A stretch of 8,692 nt of DNA from Bdellovibrionales bacterium (GTDB lineage Bacteria > Bdellovibrionota > Bdellovibrionia > Bdellovibrionales > UBA1609), in NCBI GenBank assembly GCA_026648125.1, contig JAPKGD010000048.1, positions 1-8,692 of the forward strand, written 5' to 3'. Shown here piece after piece: positions 1-6,346 of this stretch (position 1 is the stretch's first letter; each line of letters begins with the position of its first letter). The translations under genes and the position numbers were made by a program. The notes below the pieces were generated by a model. That model did no database searches, was not told the origin of the DNA, and saw only the letters and a list, made by a program, of their open reading frames with translations.

Positions 1-861
1 GGGGCCGTTATCATTTTTAAATTTATAGTCATTTTCTCGATCATGTGGATGCTTGGGAATGCAGGCTCACTCGCCGTCGCCACGGGACTTATTCTCGCTC
101 AGGTAGGAGAATTTTCGTTTATACTTGCTGACCAGGGGCTGAAGCTCGGCCTTATCGACGAGTCTGGTCGCCAACAATTTTTAGCTGTAGCGATCGGAAG
201 CCTCGCCCTCTCCCCCCTTCTCTATCGCCTCGCTCTTCTTGTTGCCTACCGATTTAATCATGATCAATTTGTTCCCCAACAGCTTCAGAACTTAGCAATT
301 CAACTCAGGGAAACTTTAGTTCGCCAACCCATGAAGATGAACATCCATGACGTCAACCTCGCCCGCGAGGAAAACGGCCCCCTTTCGGATCACGTGATTC
401 TGGTGGGATTTGGTATTGCCGCGCAAAACTTGGCGGGGGCGTTAAGGGGATTAAACATTCCTTACCGCGTCTTAGAGACCAATCAGTCCACGGTAAAGAA
501 GTTTCTTCAGCAAGAGCCCATCGTCTTTGGGGATGCGACGAGACCAGATATTCTCGAAGATCTTGGAATTGAGCGCGCGAGGCTTCTTGTGGTTACCGTG
601 ACTGGAGCTGAAATCGGAGCCTCAGTGATCCGCTCCGCTCGACGCCTAAATTCAACAGTGCCCATTCTCATTCGGACGCAATACGCCCGCGATCTTAAGG
701 CTTTTAGTTTAGATCCAAACTCTCGGGTTGTAGTTGCAGAATACGAAGGGACCTTGGCCCTCCTTGATGAGGCCTTAAAAATCTATCAAGTTTCTCCAGA
801 GGGAATTGACGCTTTTATTCAAGAAGTAAAGTCCAAGCTCAAGCAAAGTCACCTCTCTTAG
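1..861 (+). CDS. Kef-type (CPA2) monovalent cation:proton antiporter, 5' truncated by window edge
   Basis: This is the C-terminal part of a potassium/proton antiporter-type membrane protein. The frame is open from base 1, so the real start lies upstream; the ATG codons at 43 and 49 are internal. The first codons encode hydrophobic helices including the CPA2 signature GLILAQVGEFSFIL, and further hydrophobic segments run to about codon 90 (counted from base 1). A linker follows, and from about codon 130 a TrkA-N (RCK) Rossmann domain begins with DHVILVGFG. It continues through FGDATRPDILEDLGIERARLL, with the GDA motif typical of the nucleotide-binding site, and ends near DEALKIY. In this family the RCK domain binds NAD(H)/AMP-type ligands and gates ion flux at the inner membrane. 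No separate TrkA-C domain is visible. The glycine-rich loop reads GFGIAAQNLA rather than the common GxGxxG, a mild deviation. The specific ion cannot be told from sequence. The family call is strong; KefB/KefC/YbaL subtype is not assigned. Confidence 0.9.
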   Translation, partial: GAVIIFKFIVIFSIMWMLGNAGSLAVATGLILAQVGEFSFILADQGLKLGLIDESGRQQFLAVAIGSLALSPLLYRLALLVAYRFNHDQFVPQQLQNLAIQLRETLVRQPMKMNIHDVNLAREENGPLSDHVILVGFGIAAQNLAGALRGLNIPYRVLETNQSTVKKFLQQEPIVFGDATRPDILEDLGIERARLLVVTVTGAEIGASVIRSARRLNSTVPILIRTQYARDLKAFSLDPNSRVVVAEYEGTLALLDEALKIYQVSPEGIDAFIQEVKSKLKQSHLS

Positions 862-927
862 AACACCACGAACAACACGACGCATGAATATTGACTCAGA
901 GCGACTCTTAAACAAGAATCAGCTTCT

Positions 928-1785
928 GTGATAAATGCTATGTCGATGTTTATCTTAATGTTTTTTGCCTTTTCGATCTCCACTCACAGCGCTGAGGTGG
1001 GTGCGCTTCCATTAGAACAATGCATGGCGGATTTAAAGCTTATAGGCAGTCCAGAGACTGAAGCAGAGCTTAAGTCGACCTGCGAAAAAATGAAGGTTCT
1101 GCCAAACTGCAACAGTGAAAACGGGCGCTATATATACCACTTTGATCATGAGGGAACAGCCAGCCGAGGTCGAAAGATATTGGCGATGTCGCTCATTCAC
1201 GGCGACGAAATTCCTTCAGGGGCGGTCTCGAAAAATTGGATTGAACGCCTAACGAAAATTGATCCTCGTAACACCTGGCGAGTGATCCCCGTCGTAAATC
1301 CAGATGGTTTGAGAACTCGACAAAGAATGAATTCAAGAGGCGTGGACCTAAATAGAAATTTTCCCACCAAAGAGTGGAACGCCTCGGCTCTTGCCTCCTG
1401 GAAGAAGAAAACAAAATCCGATCCAAGGCGGTACCCAGGACCCTCGGCGGCGAGCGAGAGCGAGACAAAGTGCTTGATCAAACACTTTGAAGATTTTAAG
1501 CCGGACTTCATTATATCAATTCACACCCCCATTGGAGTCTTGGATTTTGATGGGCCTCCGGTGAGCGCCCCCAAAGGTTCACCTCTTCCCTGGCTTCCTC
1601 TCGGAAACTTTCCTGGCAGCCTGGGCCGTTACATGTGGAAAGATAAGAATATCCCTGTGTTAACCATTGAACTTAAAGGAAACTCAGGCACCGCTCGGCT
1701 TGAGGAAATTGATCAGCTTCAAGACATATCAGGCTCAATCGCCATTCAATCGGCCCCGCGAAAGCAAGATGAGGTGAAAAATTAA
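928..1785 (+). CDS. Exported M14 zinc peptidase, MpaA-like murein peptide amidase
   Basis: This is a metallocarboxypeptidase of family M14, closest in motif layout to MpaA, which cleaves the gamma-D-Glu to diaminopimelate bond in murein peptides. All catalytic elements are visible: zinc ligands H91 and E94 (IHGDE), the substrate-binding block N124-P-D-G followed by SRGVDLNRNFP (136-146), zinc ligand H199 (ISIHTP) and the catalytic glutamate E248 (LTIELKG). Length is 285 aa. The N-terminus has a hydrophobic stretch (residues 5-17) and a plausible cleavage after about residue 21-22, so export to the periplasm or outside is predicted. E. coli MpaA is cytoplasmic, so location may differ. The start is uncertain: GTG 928, ATG 940 and ATG 946 are in frame and none has a convincing Shine-Dalgarno. 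The GTG sits in a GTGA overlap with the stop of a tiny upstream ORF (884-931). The gene lies 66 bases after the antiporter and overlaps the deaminase start region. The exact substrate is inferred, not shown. Confidence 0.85.
   Translation: MINAMSMFILMFFAFSISTHSAEVGALPLEQCMADLKLIGSPETEAELKSTCEKMKVLPNCNSENGRYIYHFDHEGTASRGRKILAMSLIHGDEIPSGAVSKNWIERLTKIDPRNTWRVIPVVNPDGLRTRQRMNSRGVDLNRNFPTKEWNASALASWKKKTKSDPRRYPGPSAASESETKCLIKHFEDFKPDFIISIHTPIGVLDFDGPPVSAPKGSPLPWLPLGNFPGSLGRYMWKDKNIPVLTIELKGNSGTARLEEIDQLQDISGSIAIQSAPRKQDEVKN
1771..1776 (+). promoter_or_regulatory. Shine-Dalgarno favouring the ATT start of cdd
   Basis: GAGGTG lies four bases before ATT 1781, inside the last codons of the M14 peptidase gene. 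No ATG, GTG or TTG in the deaminase frame lies at a suitable distance from it. The GTG inside it (1774) is in the peptidase frame and is stopped three codons later. The site therefore supports translation of cdd from the ATT codon, as is known for infC and pcnB, although this is inference. Confidence 0.45.
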
Positions 1786-2191
1786 ACTCACCAGTGACCA
1801 AAAGCAGGCTCTCATTTTGGCAAGTCGTTCCGCCTTAAAGGCGGCCTACTCGCCCTACTCAAAAATTCGTGTGGGGTCAGCCGTTTTAACTGATGATGGA
1901 CAAGTCTTTTCTGGTTGCAATGTGGAGAATGCCTCCTATGGTGCAACTATATGCGCGGAACGAACTGCCATATTAAAGGCCGTAAGTGAAGGAGCTAAAT
2001 CCATTCAAGCCATTGTCGTCATGACGGAGAGTGCAGAACCTTGGGCACCCTGTGGGCTTTGTCGACAGGTCATTCTCGAATTTGCCACGCTCAAAACACC
2101 AGTGATTTTAGTCAACACCAAGGGAAAACAGAAGAGACTCTCTGTGGGGCGGTTGTGCCCTTATGCCTTTTCGCCCAAACAAATGAAGTGA
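1781..2191 (+). CDS. cdd: Cytidine deaminase (homotetrameric type)
   Basis: This enzyme converts cytidine and deoxycytidine to uridine and deoxyuridine in cytoplasmic pyrimidine salvage. Numbered from ATT 1781 (136 aa), it shows the AYSPYSKIRVGSAVL entry motif, the GCNVENASYG substrate-binding block, the C58-A-E60 motif with the proton-shuttling glutamate, and C91-x-x-C94, giving the three-cysteine zinc site of short tetrameric deaminases. The C-terminal block (PYAFSP) matches the family's usual end. The start is the oddity. The first conventional start in frame is TTG 1817 (124 aa), preceded by a weak GCAGG, but it would cut away half of the first helix. The codons upstream (KLTSDQKQALILASRS) align with the normal N-terminus, and ATT 1781 has GAGGTG four bases before it. 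The gene overlaps the peptidase stop by one base, implying translational coupling. Product call is very strong; start choice is about even to moderately in favour of ATT. Confidence 0.93.
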   Translation: MKLTSDQKQALILASRSALKAAYSPYSKIRVGSAVLTDDGQVFSGCNVENASYGATICAERTAILKAVSEGAKSIQAIVVMTESAEPWAPCGLCRQVILEFATLKTPVILVNTKGKQKRLSVGRLCPYAFSPKQMK

Positions 2192-2206
2192 GTCCTTACT
2201 AAGAAC

Positions 2207-2243
2207 TAGAAAAGAAAGACCCTTCCGTCGATTGGATAAGTCT
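2207..2243 (-). terminator. Rho-independent terminator of the ldh-to-apt operon
   Basis: Read on the minus strand, AGACTTATCC (2243-2234), a seven-base loop and GGAAGGGTCT (2226-2217) form a ten-position stem with seven Watson-Crick pairs, two G-U wobbles and one A-A mismatch. The T-rich run TTCTTTTCT follows directly (2216-2208). The stem starts within the apt stop codon. On the plus strand the wobble positions become C-A mismatches and no T run follows, so it should act mainly for the minus operon and not for cdd. A folding-energy calculation was not possible. Confidence 0.6.
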
Positions 2244-2769
2244 AGAGTTTTAGTAGCGAATGATATGGGAAGCTGAGCTTCTGGCTCCCTCGAAGCGCCG
2301 TAATTTCCATTAAAAAGCAACTTCCTAGGACCTGAGCTCCTGCCTTTACAATGAGGTTCTCGGTCGCGTGAGCCGTCCCCCCCGTTGCCAACACATCATC
2401 AATAATTGTCACCTTGTCGGAAGGAGAAAGAGCTCCCATGTGCATTTGAAGCCCGTCTTTTCCGTACTCGAGATCATAAGTAACGGACACCGTTGTTCGC
2501 GGCAGTTTTCCGGGCTTCCGAGCAAGAACAACTCCGACCTCAAGATATTGGGCTACTGCCGCGGCGAGAATAAATCCACGGCTTTCTATAGCCACGAGCT
2601 TGGTCGTACCAGAAAATACGACATCCTTAAGGTGCTGGGCCAAAGACTTAAAAGCCACCGCACTCTCAAGAATCGGGGTGATATCCTTAAACATCACTCC
2701 GGGTTTTGGAAAGTCCGGCACGTTCCGAATCAGCTCAGCCACTTCTTCCATACTCATTAATTTGCTCAT
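2242..2769 (-). CDS. apt: Adenine phosphoribosyltransferase
   Basis: The enzyme makes AMP from adenine and PRPP in purine salvage in the cytoplasm. The 175-aa protein has the family length and all landmarks: the N-terminal VPDFPKPGVMFKDITPIL block (17-34), the ESRGF segment (62-66), the flexible-loop RKPGKLP (84-90) and the PRPP-binding motif VTIIDDVLATGGTA (120-133) with the two adjacent aspartates 124-125. Start ATG 2769 overlaps the stop of the upstream lipoprotein gene as ATGA, suggesting translational coupling. Two further in-frame ATGs (residues 5 and 7) lie just downstream and cannot be excluded as starts. It is the last gene of a five-gene operon whose terminator begins at its stop codon. 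It converges with cdd, so two nucleotide-salvage genes face each other, probably by chance. Confidence 0.96.
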   Translation of the reverse strand: MSKLMSMEEVAELIRNVPDFPKPGVMFKDITPILESAVAFKSLAQHLKDVVFSGTTKLVAIESRGFILAAAVAQYLEVGVVLARKPGKLPRTTVSVTYDLEYGKDGLQMHMGALSPSDKVTIIDDVLATGGTAHATENLIVKAGAQVLGSCFLMEITALRGSQKLSFPYHSLLKL

Positions 2770-3152
2770 TCAAAGGTCCATTTCTTAAAGCCAATGCGCT
2801 CAGCTTTTGTTAAATCCGACTCAGATATCTCATAGACGTTGGTCATGCCAGTAGCCGAACCGCAAACTTGAATATGCATCAGGCCATCAGGTTTCTTTTC
2901 GCTCGAATAGATCTTTATTCCCTTGAGCTCTTCGGCCATGCGCTCGACGGGAACTGGTTTGCCCATTCCACACTGGAGACTTCCGTCATATTTATAGACC
3001 CGAACTCGGCGTTCATTCTTCATGTCTTGGCCTTCAGGAGCCCCATTGAGACCGGCGACGGGGGGCAAAGAGTCTGGAGGACGTCGGCAATGGTGTTGAG
3101 CGCAGCCCATAATTGAAATCAGTAAAAGCGATAACCACATGCGATTTATCAA
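2766..3152 (-). CDS. Small lipoprotein of unknown function, between bamB and apt
   Basis: I do not recognise this family. The predicted 128-aa product starts MINRMW, has a hydrophobic core (LSLLLISIM) and a lipobox ending I-M-G-C17, so it should be lipidated. Residue +2 is Ala, compatible with outer-membrane sorting under the Enterobacterial rule. After a basic and proline-rich linker (about 20-50) comes a compact domain (about 50-128) starting VYKYDGSLQC and containing C61 and C97, which could form a periplasmic disulfide; C22 is also present. The start chosen is TTG 3152 because GGGGAG lies seven bases upstream and the signal peptide then has normal shape. TTG 3173 and ATG 3167 would overlap bamB and add a longer N-terminus, while ATG 3140 has no well-placed ribosome site. 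It begins two bases after the bamB stop and its own stop overlaps apt, so it is an operon member. Its place suggests an envelope role, possibly linked to BAM, but that is inference. Confidence 0.75.
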   Translation of the reverse strand: MINRMWLSLLLISIMGCAQHHCRRPPDSLPPVAGLNGAPEGQDMKNERRVRVYKYDGSLQCGMGKPVPVERMAEELKGIKIYSSEKKPDGLMHIQVCGSATGMTNVYEISESDLTKAERIGFKKWTFE

Positions 3153-3154
3153 AG

Positions 3155-4291
3155 CTACTCTCCCCATGGCCAAGTCTTAGCCCATCTTCGCCAGGCCAGC
3201 CTGAGCGAGTAAAGATTCGCGCCCGAAGACATAAAGTAAACTTCATTCTTATCTGCGTCGACCACAGCCTCCGAACTTACACCCCATCCGGGATGGAATT
3301 CAGAAATCTTTTGGCCCGTTCTTGAATCAAGAAACACAAGGGCTCCGCGCATCTCGCCGGCTATAACCATCTCCCGATAAATAGCCGGACGAACGGCGAT
3401 CCCTGTGGAGGTCTGAAAGCTCCAGAGAACTTTTCCCGAATCCTTATCAAGTGCGAGAACCTTGCCCGAGGACGTCGAAACATAGAGGCGATTCCCAAGC
3501 AAAGTTACCGCCGACTCCCCGCCCTCCTCAACGGACCACAAAACGCGGCCGTCCGATTTATTGAGGGCGTAGAGAGCTCCGTCGTAACTTGGGACAAAAA
3601 TTCGATCGCCATCTATGATGGGGTGAGCATCCACGTCTCGAAAACGTTTATTTCGATTTAACGAAACCTCCCAAACGAGGGCTCCCGAAGATTTTTTGAT
3701 CGCGACCAAAAACCCATCGCTAAATCCCGCATAGACATACTCTCCAGCCACATTGGGCTGACTGCCTCCACGGATGGACAAATTGGAAGCGTCTCGGCGC
3801 GTGTAAACCCAGACCAACTTTCCAGACTGGATATCAATTGCATGAAGAACGTTGTTTCCAGCCACAAAATAGACCACGCCATCAGATGCATACGGTTGGC
3901 CAAGAGATTCACTTCGTATCGGGTAGGTCCAGCGAATTTCTCCTGTCAAAAGCTTAACGGCATAAAAGAATCCGTCACTTCCCCCAAATAGAAGTGTATC
4001 GCCATCTATGACCGCACCACTTTCGCTTCCGTCTCTTATGGGAATTCGCCAGCGAGGATTTGCCGTCTTTCGATCATAAGCGACAACACCATCAATGGCG
4101 TTCCCCTGAATGACTAAGTCAGAAGTGATCACTGGCGAAAAGCGATGTTGTCTTTCGCTACCCTGATGCTCTTTGACCAAGGTGTTTCTTACCCAGCGCT
4201 TCTCCACAAAAAACCGATTGGCACCGACGCCGCCAAAACTTGAGCAGCCAATAGTGAGTGTCGCAAAAGCTAAGATGATAAAATTTCGCAA
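3155..4291 (-). CDS. bamB: BamB-like outer-membrane assembly lipoprotein (PQQ/WD40-like beta-propeller)
   Basis: BamB is a periplasmic, lipid-anchored beta-propeller that helps the BamA complex insert beta-barrel proteins into the outer membrane. The 378-aa product has a signal peptide and lipobox ending T-I-G-C16-S-S. The -3 residue is Thr instead of the usual Leu/Val/Ile, a small deviation. From about residue 50 to the end it is a series of propeller blades with the repeating pattern V-x-x-x-A-x-D-x-x-x-G-x-x-x-W, for example VLHAIDIQSGKLVWVY (148-163), LYALNKSDGRVLWSV (240-254) and VLALDKDSGKVLWSF (278-292). Length is close to E. coli BamB. The start is TTG 4291, with AAGGGA eight bases upstream. 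It follows the YfgM-like gene by five bases, the same order as in E. coli (yfgM-bamB), which supports the BamB assignment over a generic PQQ-repeat protein. No quinoprotein dehydrogenase active-site motif is visible. Confidence 0.85.
   Translation of the reverse strand: MRNFIILAFATLTIGCSSFGGVGANRFFVEKRWVRNTLVKEHQGSERQHRFSPVITSDLVIQGNAIDGVVAYDRKTANPRWRIPIRDGSESGAVIDGDTLLFGGSDGFFYAVKLLTGEIRWTYPIRSESLGQPYASDGVVYFVAGNNVLHAIDIQSGKLVWVYTRRDASNLSIRGGSQPNVAGEYVYAGFSDGFLVAIKKSSGALVWEVSLNRNKRFRDVDAHPIIDGDRIFVPSYDGALYALNKSDGRVLWSVEEGGESAVTLLGNRLYVSTSSGKVLALDKDSGKVLWSFQTSTGIAVRPAIYREMVIAGEMRGALVFLDSRTGQKISEFHPGWGVSSEAVVDADKNEVYFMSSGANLYSLRLAWRRWAKTWPWGE
3160..3165 (-). promoter_or_regulatory. Shine-Dalgarno setting the small lipoprotein start
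   Basis: GGGGAG on the minus strand lies seven bases before TTG 3152. It sits inside the last codons of bamB, and the bamB stop is in the spacer. It is much better placed for TTG 3152 than for any of the alternative starts. Confidence 0.6.
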
Positions 4292-4296
4292 GACGA

Positions 4297-5118
4297 CTAT
4301 CCCTTATTGTTTTTTTGCTCTGGAGTTTTCTCCGCCGAATTCAATTGAAGGAGACGCAAATAGTTCTTTGCTGTTCTTCCTGATTCACTCTCACCAAATT
4401 CAGTGCTCACTCGGGTATAAAGATCCTTTGCCCGATCCATCTGTTCAAGTCGTTCGTAGCAAAGTCCTGCCTTAAGGAGCGCCTCAGCATGGATAAACTC
4501 CACGCCAGACCGGCCAGCGAGATCTTCGAATCCTGATATTGCTCGATTATAATCTCCGAGTTCCATGGCCACGGTCGATCGCTGCATTTTCACCAGCGCT
4601 CGGATAATTTCACTGTCTCCACCATCGACCTGTGCAAGGAGCGCCGCCGCTAGATCTGGTTTCTTCTGGTCTAAATAAAGGCCCGCCAAATCAATGGCCG
4701 CTATCGCCGCCGCCTTTGTAGATTTATGAGCAATAATTTGCTTTTCAACTTCTTGCGCTGGACCCGCAAACACGGCCTCAAAGTCTGCCTTAGAATCTTC
4801 CTTTTGCGGCAGGTCCTTTGCTCCCTTATCTTTCATCTCTTTGAGTAGCTTCTCCAGGCGTTCATTTTCGTCTTTGGCCACCTGGTCACGCTGTTTGTTG
4901 AGATTCATTTGCGCCGCATAAATGGCCTTCGTCGCTCGGCGCTCCTGAAAATCATTAAATTGGCCATATCCGAGCCATCCTAAACCAATCAGCAAGATGG
5001 CCCCAAAAATCCCGCCCACAACCGCAATATTGTCTTCAACCCACTTTAGGATTCTTTCTGAACCTGTTAAAAATGCGTCTGGAGTACGAGCTTCAATCTC
5101 AATTTGCTTCTTTGACAT
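4297..5118 (-). CDS. yfgM: YfgM-like inner-membrane-anchored TPR protein
   Basis: This 273-aa protein has a cytoplasmic N-terminus of about 30 residues, one transmembrane helix (about 31-51, VVGGIFGAILLIGLGWLGYG) and a periplasmic part. The periplasmic part starts with a charged, probably coiled-coil segment (about 57-130, rich in Lys, Glu and Gln). Tetratricopeptide-like helices follow (about 136-168, 175-205 and 208-255), with repeat features such as AAIDLAGLYLDQKKPDLA and AEALLKAGLCYERLEQMDRA. In E. coli YfgM is a bitopic TPR protein that binds the SecYEG translocon and PpiD and assists periplasmic chaperoning. The architecture and its position directly before bamB give the same call here. 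The charged insert before the TPRs is longer than I would expect for YfgM, so a lineage-specific variant is possible. ATG 5118 has AGAGGA three bases upstream. The gene starts 11 bases after the leucine dehydrogenase stop. Confidence 0.75.
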   Translation of the reverse strand: MSKKQIEIEARTPDAFLTGSERILKWVEDNIAVVGGIFGAILLIGLGWLGYGQFNDFQERRATKAIYAAQMNLNKQRDQVAKDENERLEKLLKEMKDKGAKDLPQKEDSKADFEAVFAGPAQEVEKQIIAHKSTKAAAIAAIDLAGLYLDQKKPDLAAALLAQVDGGDSEIIRALVKMQRSTVAMELGDYNRAISGFEDLAGRSGVEFIHAEALLKAGLCYERLEQMDRAKDLYTRVSTEFGESESGRTAKNYLRLLQLNSAEKTPEQKNNKG

Positions 5119-5129
5119 GATTCCTCTTT

Positions 5130-6248
5130 CTACTTTCGATTTGTCATTTCCTTAAGAGTGGAGAAGGGTCGTGACGTGCGACCTTGGTGATGCTGTCTCA
5201 AACCACCGATCGCCTTGATTCGAGCCTCTGCCAAGCGGTCTGCCGCCCGATGAGTTGCAATCTTCTCATCTCGAGCAATTCGGAAAACGTTCATGAGATT
5301 ATCATAGACTTGTTTGGTCTTATCAAAGGCACGCTCCTGAGAATAACCCTCAAGCTCCACAAAGACATTCATTAGCCCGCCGGCATTGATGACATAGTCT
5401 GGGGCATAAAGAATACCAAGCTCCATTAAGGCGTCACCATGACGATATTCAGCCAACTGATTGTTAGCCCCACCAGCGATAATTTTGCACTTTAAATGAT
5501 TCAAGGTTTTGTCATTGATAACCGCGCCCAAAGCACAGGGAGCAAAAACGTCACACTCGCTCGTCACAATGGCATCTGGGTCTGTGGCTTTGACCGAGTA
5601 TTTTGTGGTTATTCGCTTCACCCGGTCTGGGTCGATGTCTGCGACCGTAACCACCGCGCCCTCTTTTTCTAAAAACTCAACCAAGTGGGAACCCACATTT
5701 CCTAAACCTTGAACCGCGACACGGACACCCTGAAGGCTGTCCGTTCCCAATTTGTCTTTGACAGACGCCCTGATCCCCATCAACACACCATGGGCTGTGT
5801 ACGGCGAAGGATCACCAGAGCCGCCCAGAGCCACAGGGATACCTGTCACAAAGGGAGTTTCCATAAAGACGTACTCCATGTCGTGAACCGTAGTCCCGAC
5901 ATCTTCTGCTGTAATATACTTGCCATGAAGTGAATTCACATAGGCGCCAAAGGCCCTGAATAGCGCCTCAGATTTGTTCTTTTTTGGATCTCCCATGATG
6001 ACGGCTTTACCCCCGCCTAGGTTCAAACCTGCTGCGGACGCCTTGTACGTCATGCCTTTTGATAAGCGAAGCACATCAACCAAAGCATCCTCTTCGTTTG
6101 CATAATGCCACATGCGGGTTCCACCAAGTGCGGGCCCCAATGCGGTGTTGTGAATGGCAATAATTGCCTTCAGACCCACGTCTTTGTTGTGGCAAAAAAT
6201 GACTTCTTCGTGCTCGCCATGCTTCTCAATCAACTCAAACGTCAGCAA
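5130..6248 (-). CDS. ldh: Leucine dehydrogenase (Glu/Leu/Phe/Val dehydrogenase family)
   Basis: This cytoplasmic NAD-dependent enzyme oxidatively deaminates L-leucine and other branched-chain amino acids to 2-oxo acids plus ammonia, and the reverse. The 372-aa protein tracks Bacillus leucine dehydrogenase closely: GLKAIIAIHNT, the substrate-binding GPALGGTRMW (38-47), RLSKGMTYK (61-69) and the catalytic-lysine block AAGLNLGGGK (72-81, K69 and K81), then YITAEDVGTT with D116, VTGIP, and the dinucleotide fold VQGLGNVGSHL (179-189) with D204 after the second strand. CDVFAPCALGAVIN and APDYVINAGGLMNV follow. The C-terminus ends in a polar, basic tail after GGLRQHHQG. The start is TTG 6248, five bases after a near-perfect GGAGGT. 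It is first in a five-gene operon with envelope-biogenesis genes and apt, a pairing with no obvious biochemical reason. Leucine against valine or phenylalanine preference cannot be fixed from sequence alone, but leucine is the best match. Confidence 0.93.
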   Translation of the reverse strand: MLTFELIEKHGEHEEVIFCHNKDVGLKAIIAIHNTALGPALGGTRMWHYANEEDALVDVLRLSKGMTYKASAAGLNLGGGKAVIMGDPKKNKSEALFRAFGAYVNSLHGKYITAEDVGTTVHDMEYVFMETPFVTGIPVALGGSGDPSPYTAHGVLMGIRASVKDKLGTDSLQGVRVAVQGLGNVGSHLVEFLEKEGAVVTVADIDPDRVKRITTKYSVKATDPDAIVTSECDVFAPCALGAVINDKTLNHLKCKIIAGGANNQLAEYRHGDALMELGILYAPDYVINAGGLMNVFVELEGYSQERAFDKTKQVYDNLMNVFRIARDEKIATHRAADRLAEARIKAIGGLRQHHQGRTSRPFSTLKEMTNRK

Positions 6249-6253
6249 GATGA

Positions 6254-6259
6254 ACCTCC
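6254..6259 (-). promoter_or_regulatory. Shine-Dalgarno of ldh, supports TTG start
   Basis: GGAGGT lies five bases before TTG 6248 on the minus strand. It is near-consensus and correctly spaced, which fixes the TTG as the start of leucine dehydrogenase despite the absence of an ATG. Confidence 0.8.
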
Positions 6260-6316
6260 ACGGACGGCTATTGACTTATTGCGAAATAGATCCCCTTCAC
6301 AGGTTTCGTGGCAGGA

Positions 6317-6346
6317 AGAATAGATTTCATAAGTCCTCGCCGGCAA
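6317..6346 (-). promoter_or_regulatory. Weak candidate sigma-70-type promoter for the ldh operon
   Basis: On the minus strand TTGCCG (6346-6341) and TATTCT (6322-6317) are separated by 18 bases. Each matches four of six consensus positions. A start just downstream would give a leader of roughly 60 bases before ldh. The match is modest and could be chance, but the operon needs a promoter in this gap and this was the best pair I found. A small inverted repeat overlaps the -35 side. Confidence 0.25.

Noticed and set aside
43..45. ATG 43 as the start of the antiporter
   Set aside because: The same frame is open to base 1 and continues the membrane helices, so the gene begins outside the window.
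1193..1511. Two overlapping minus-strand frames (91 and 104 codons) inside the M14 peptidase gene
   Set aside because: They are antisense to a gene with full catalytic motifs, have no domain, and show Ser/Arg-rich composition typical of shadow frames.
2368..2788. Plus-strand frames across apt
   Set aside because: They lie opposite a clear phosphoribosyltransferase and encode no recognisable protein.
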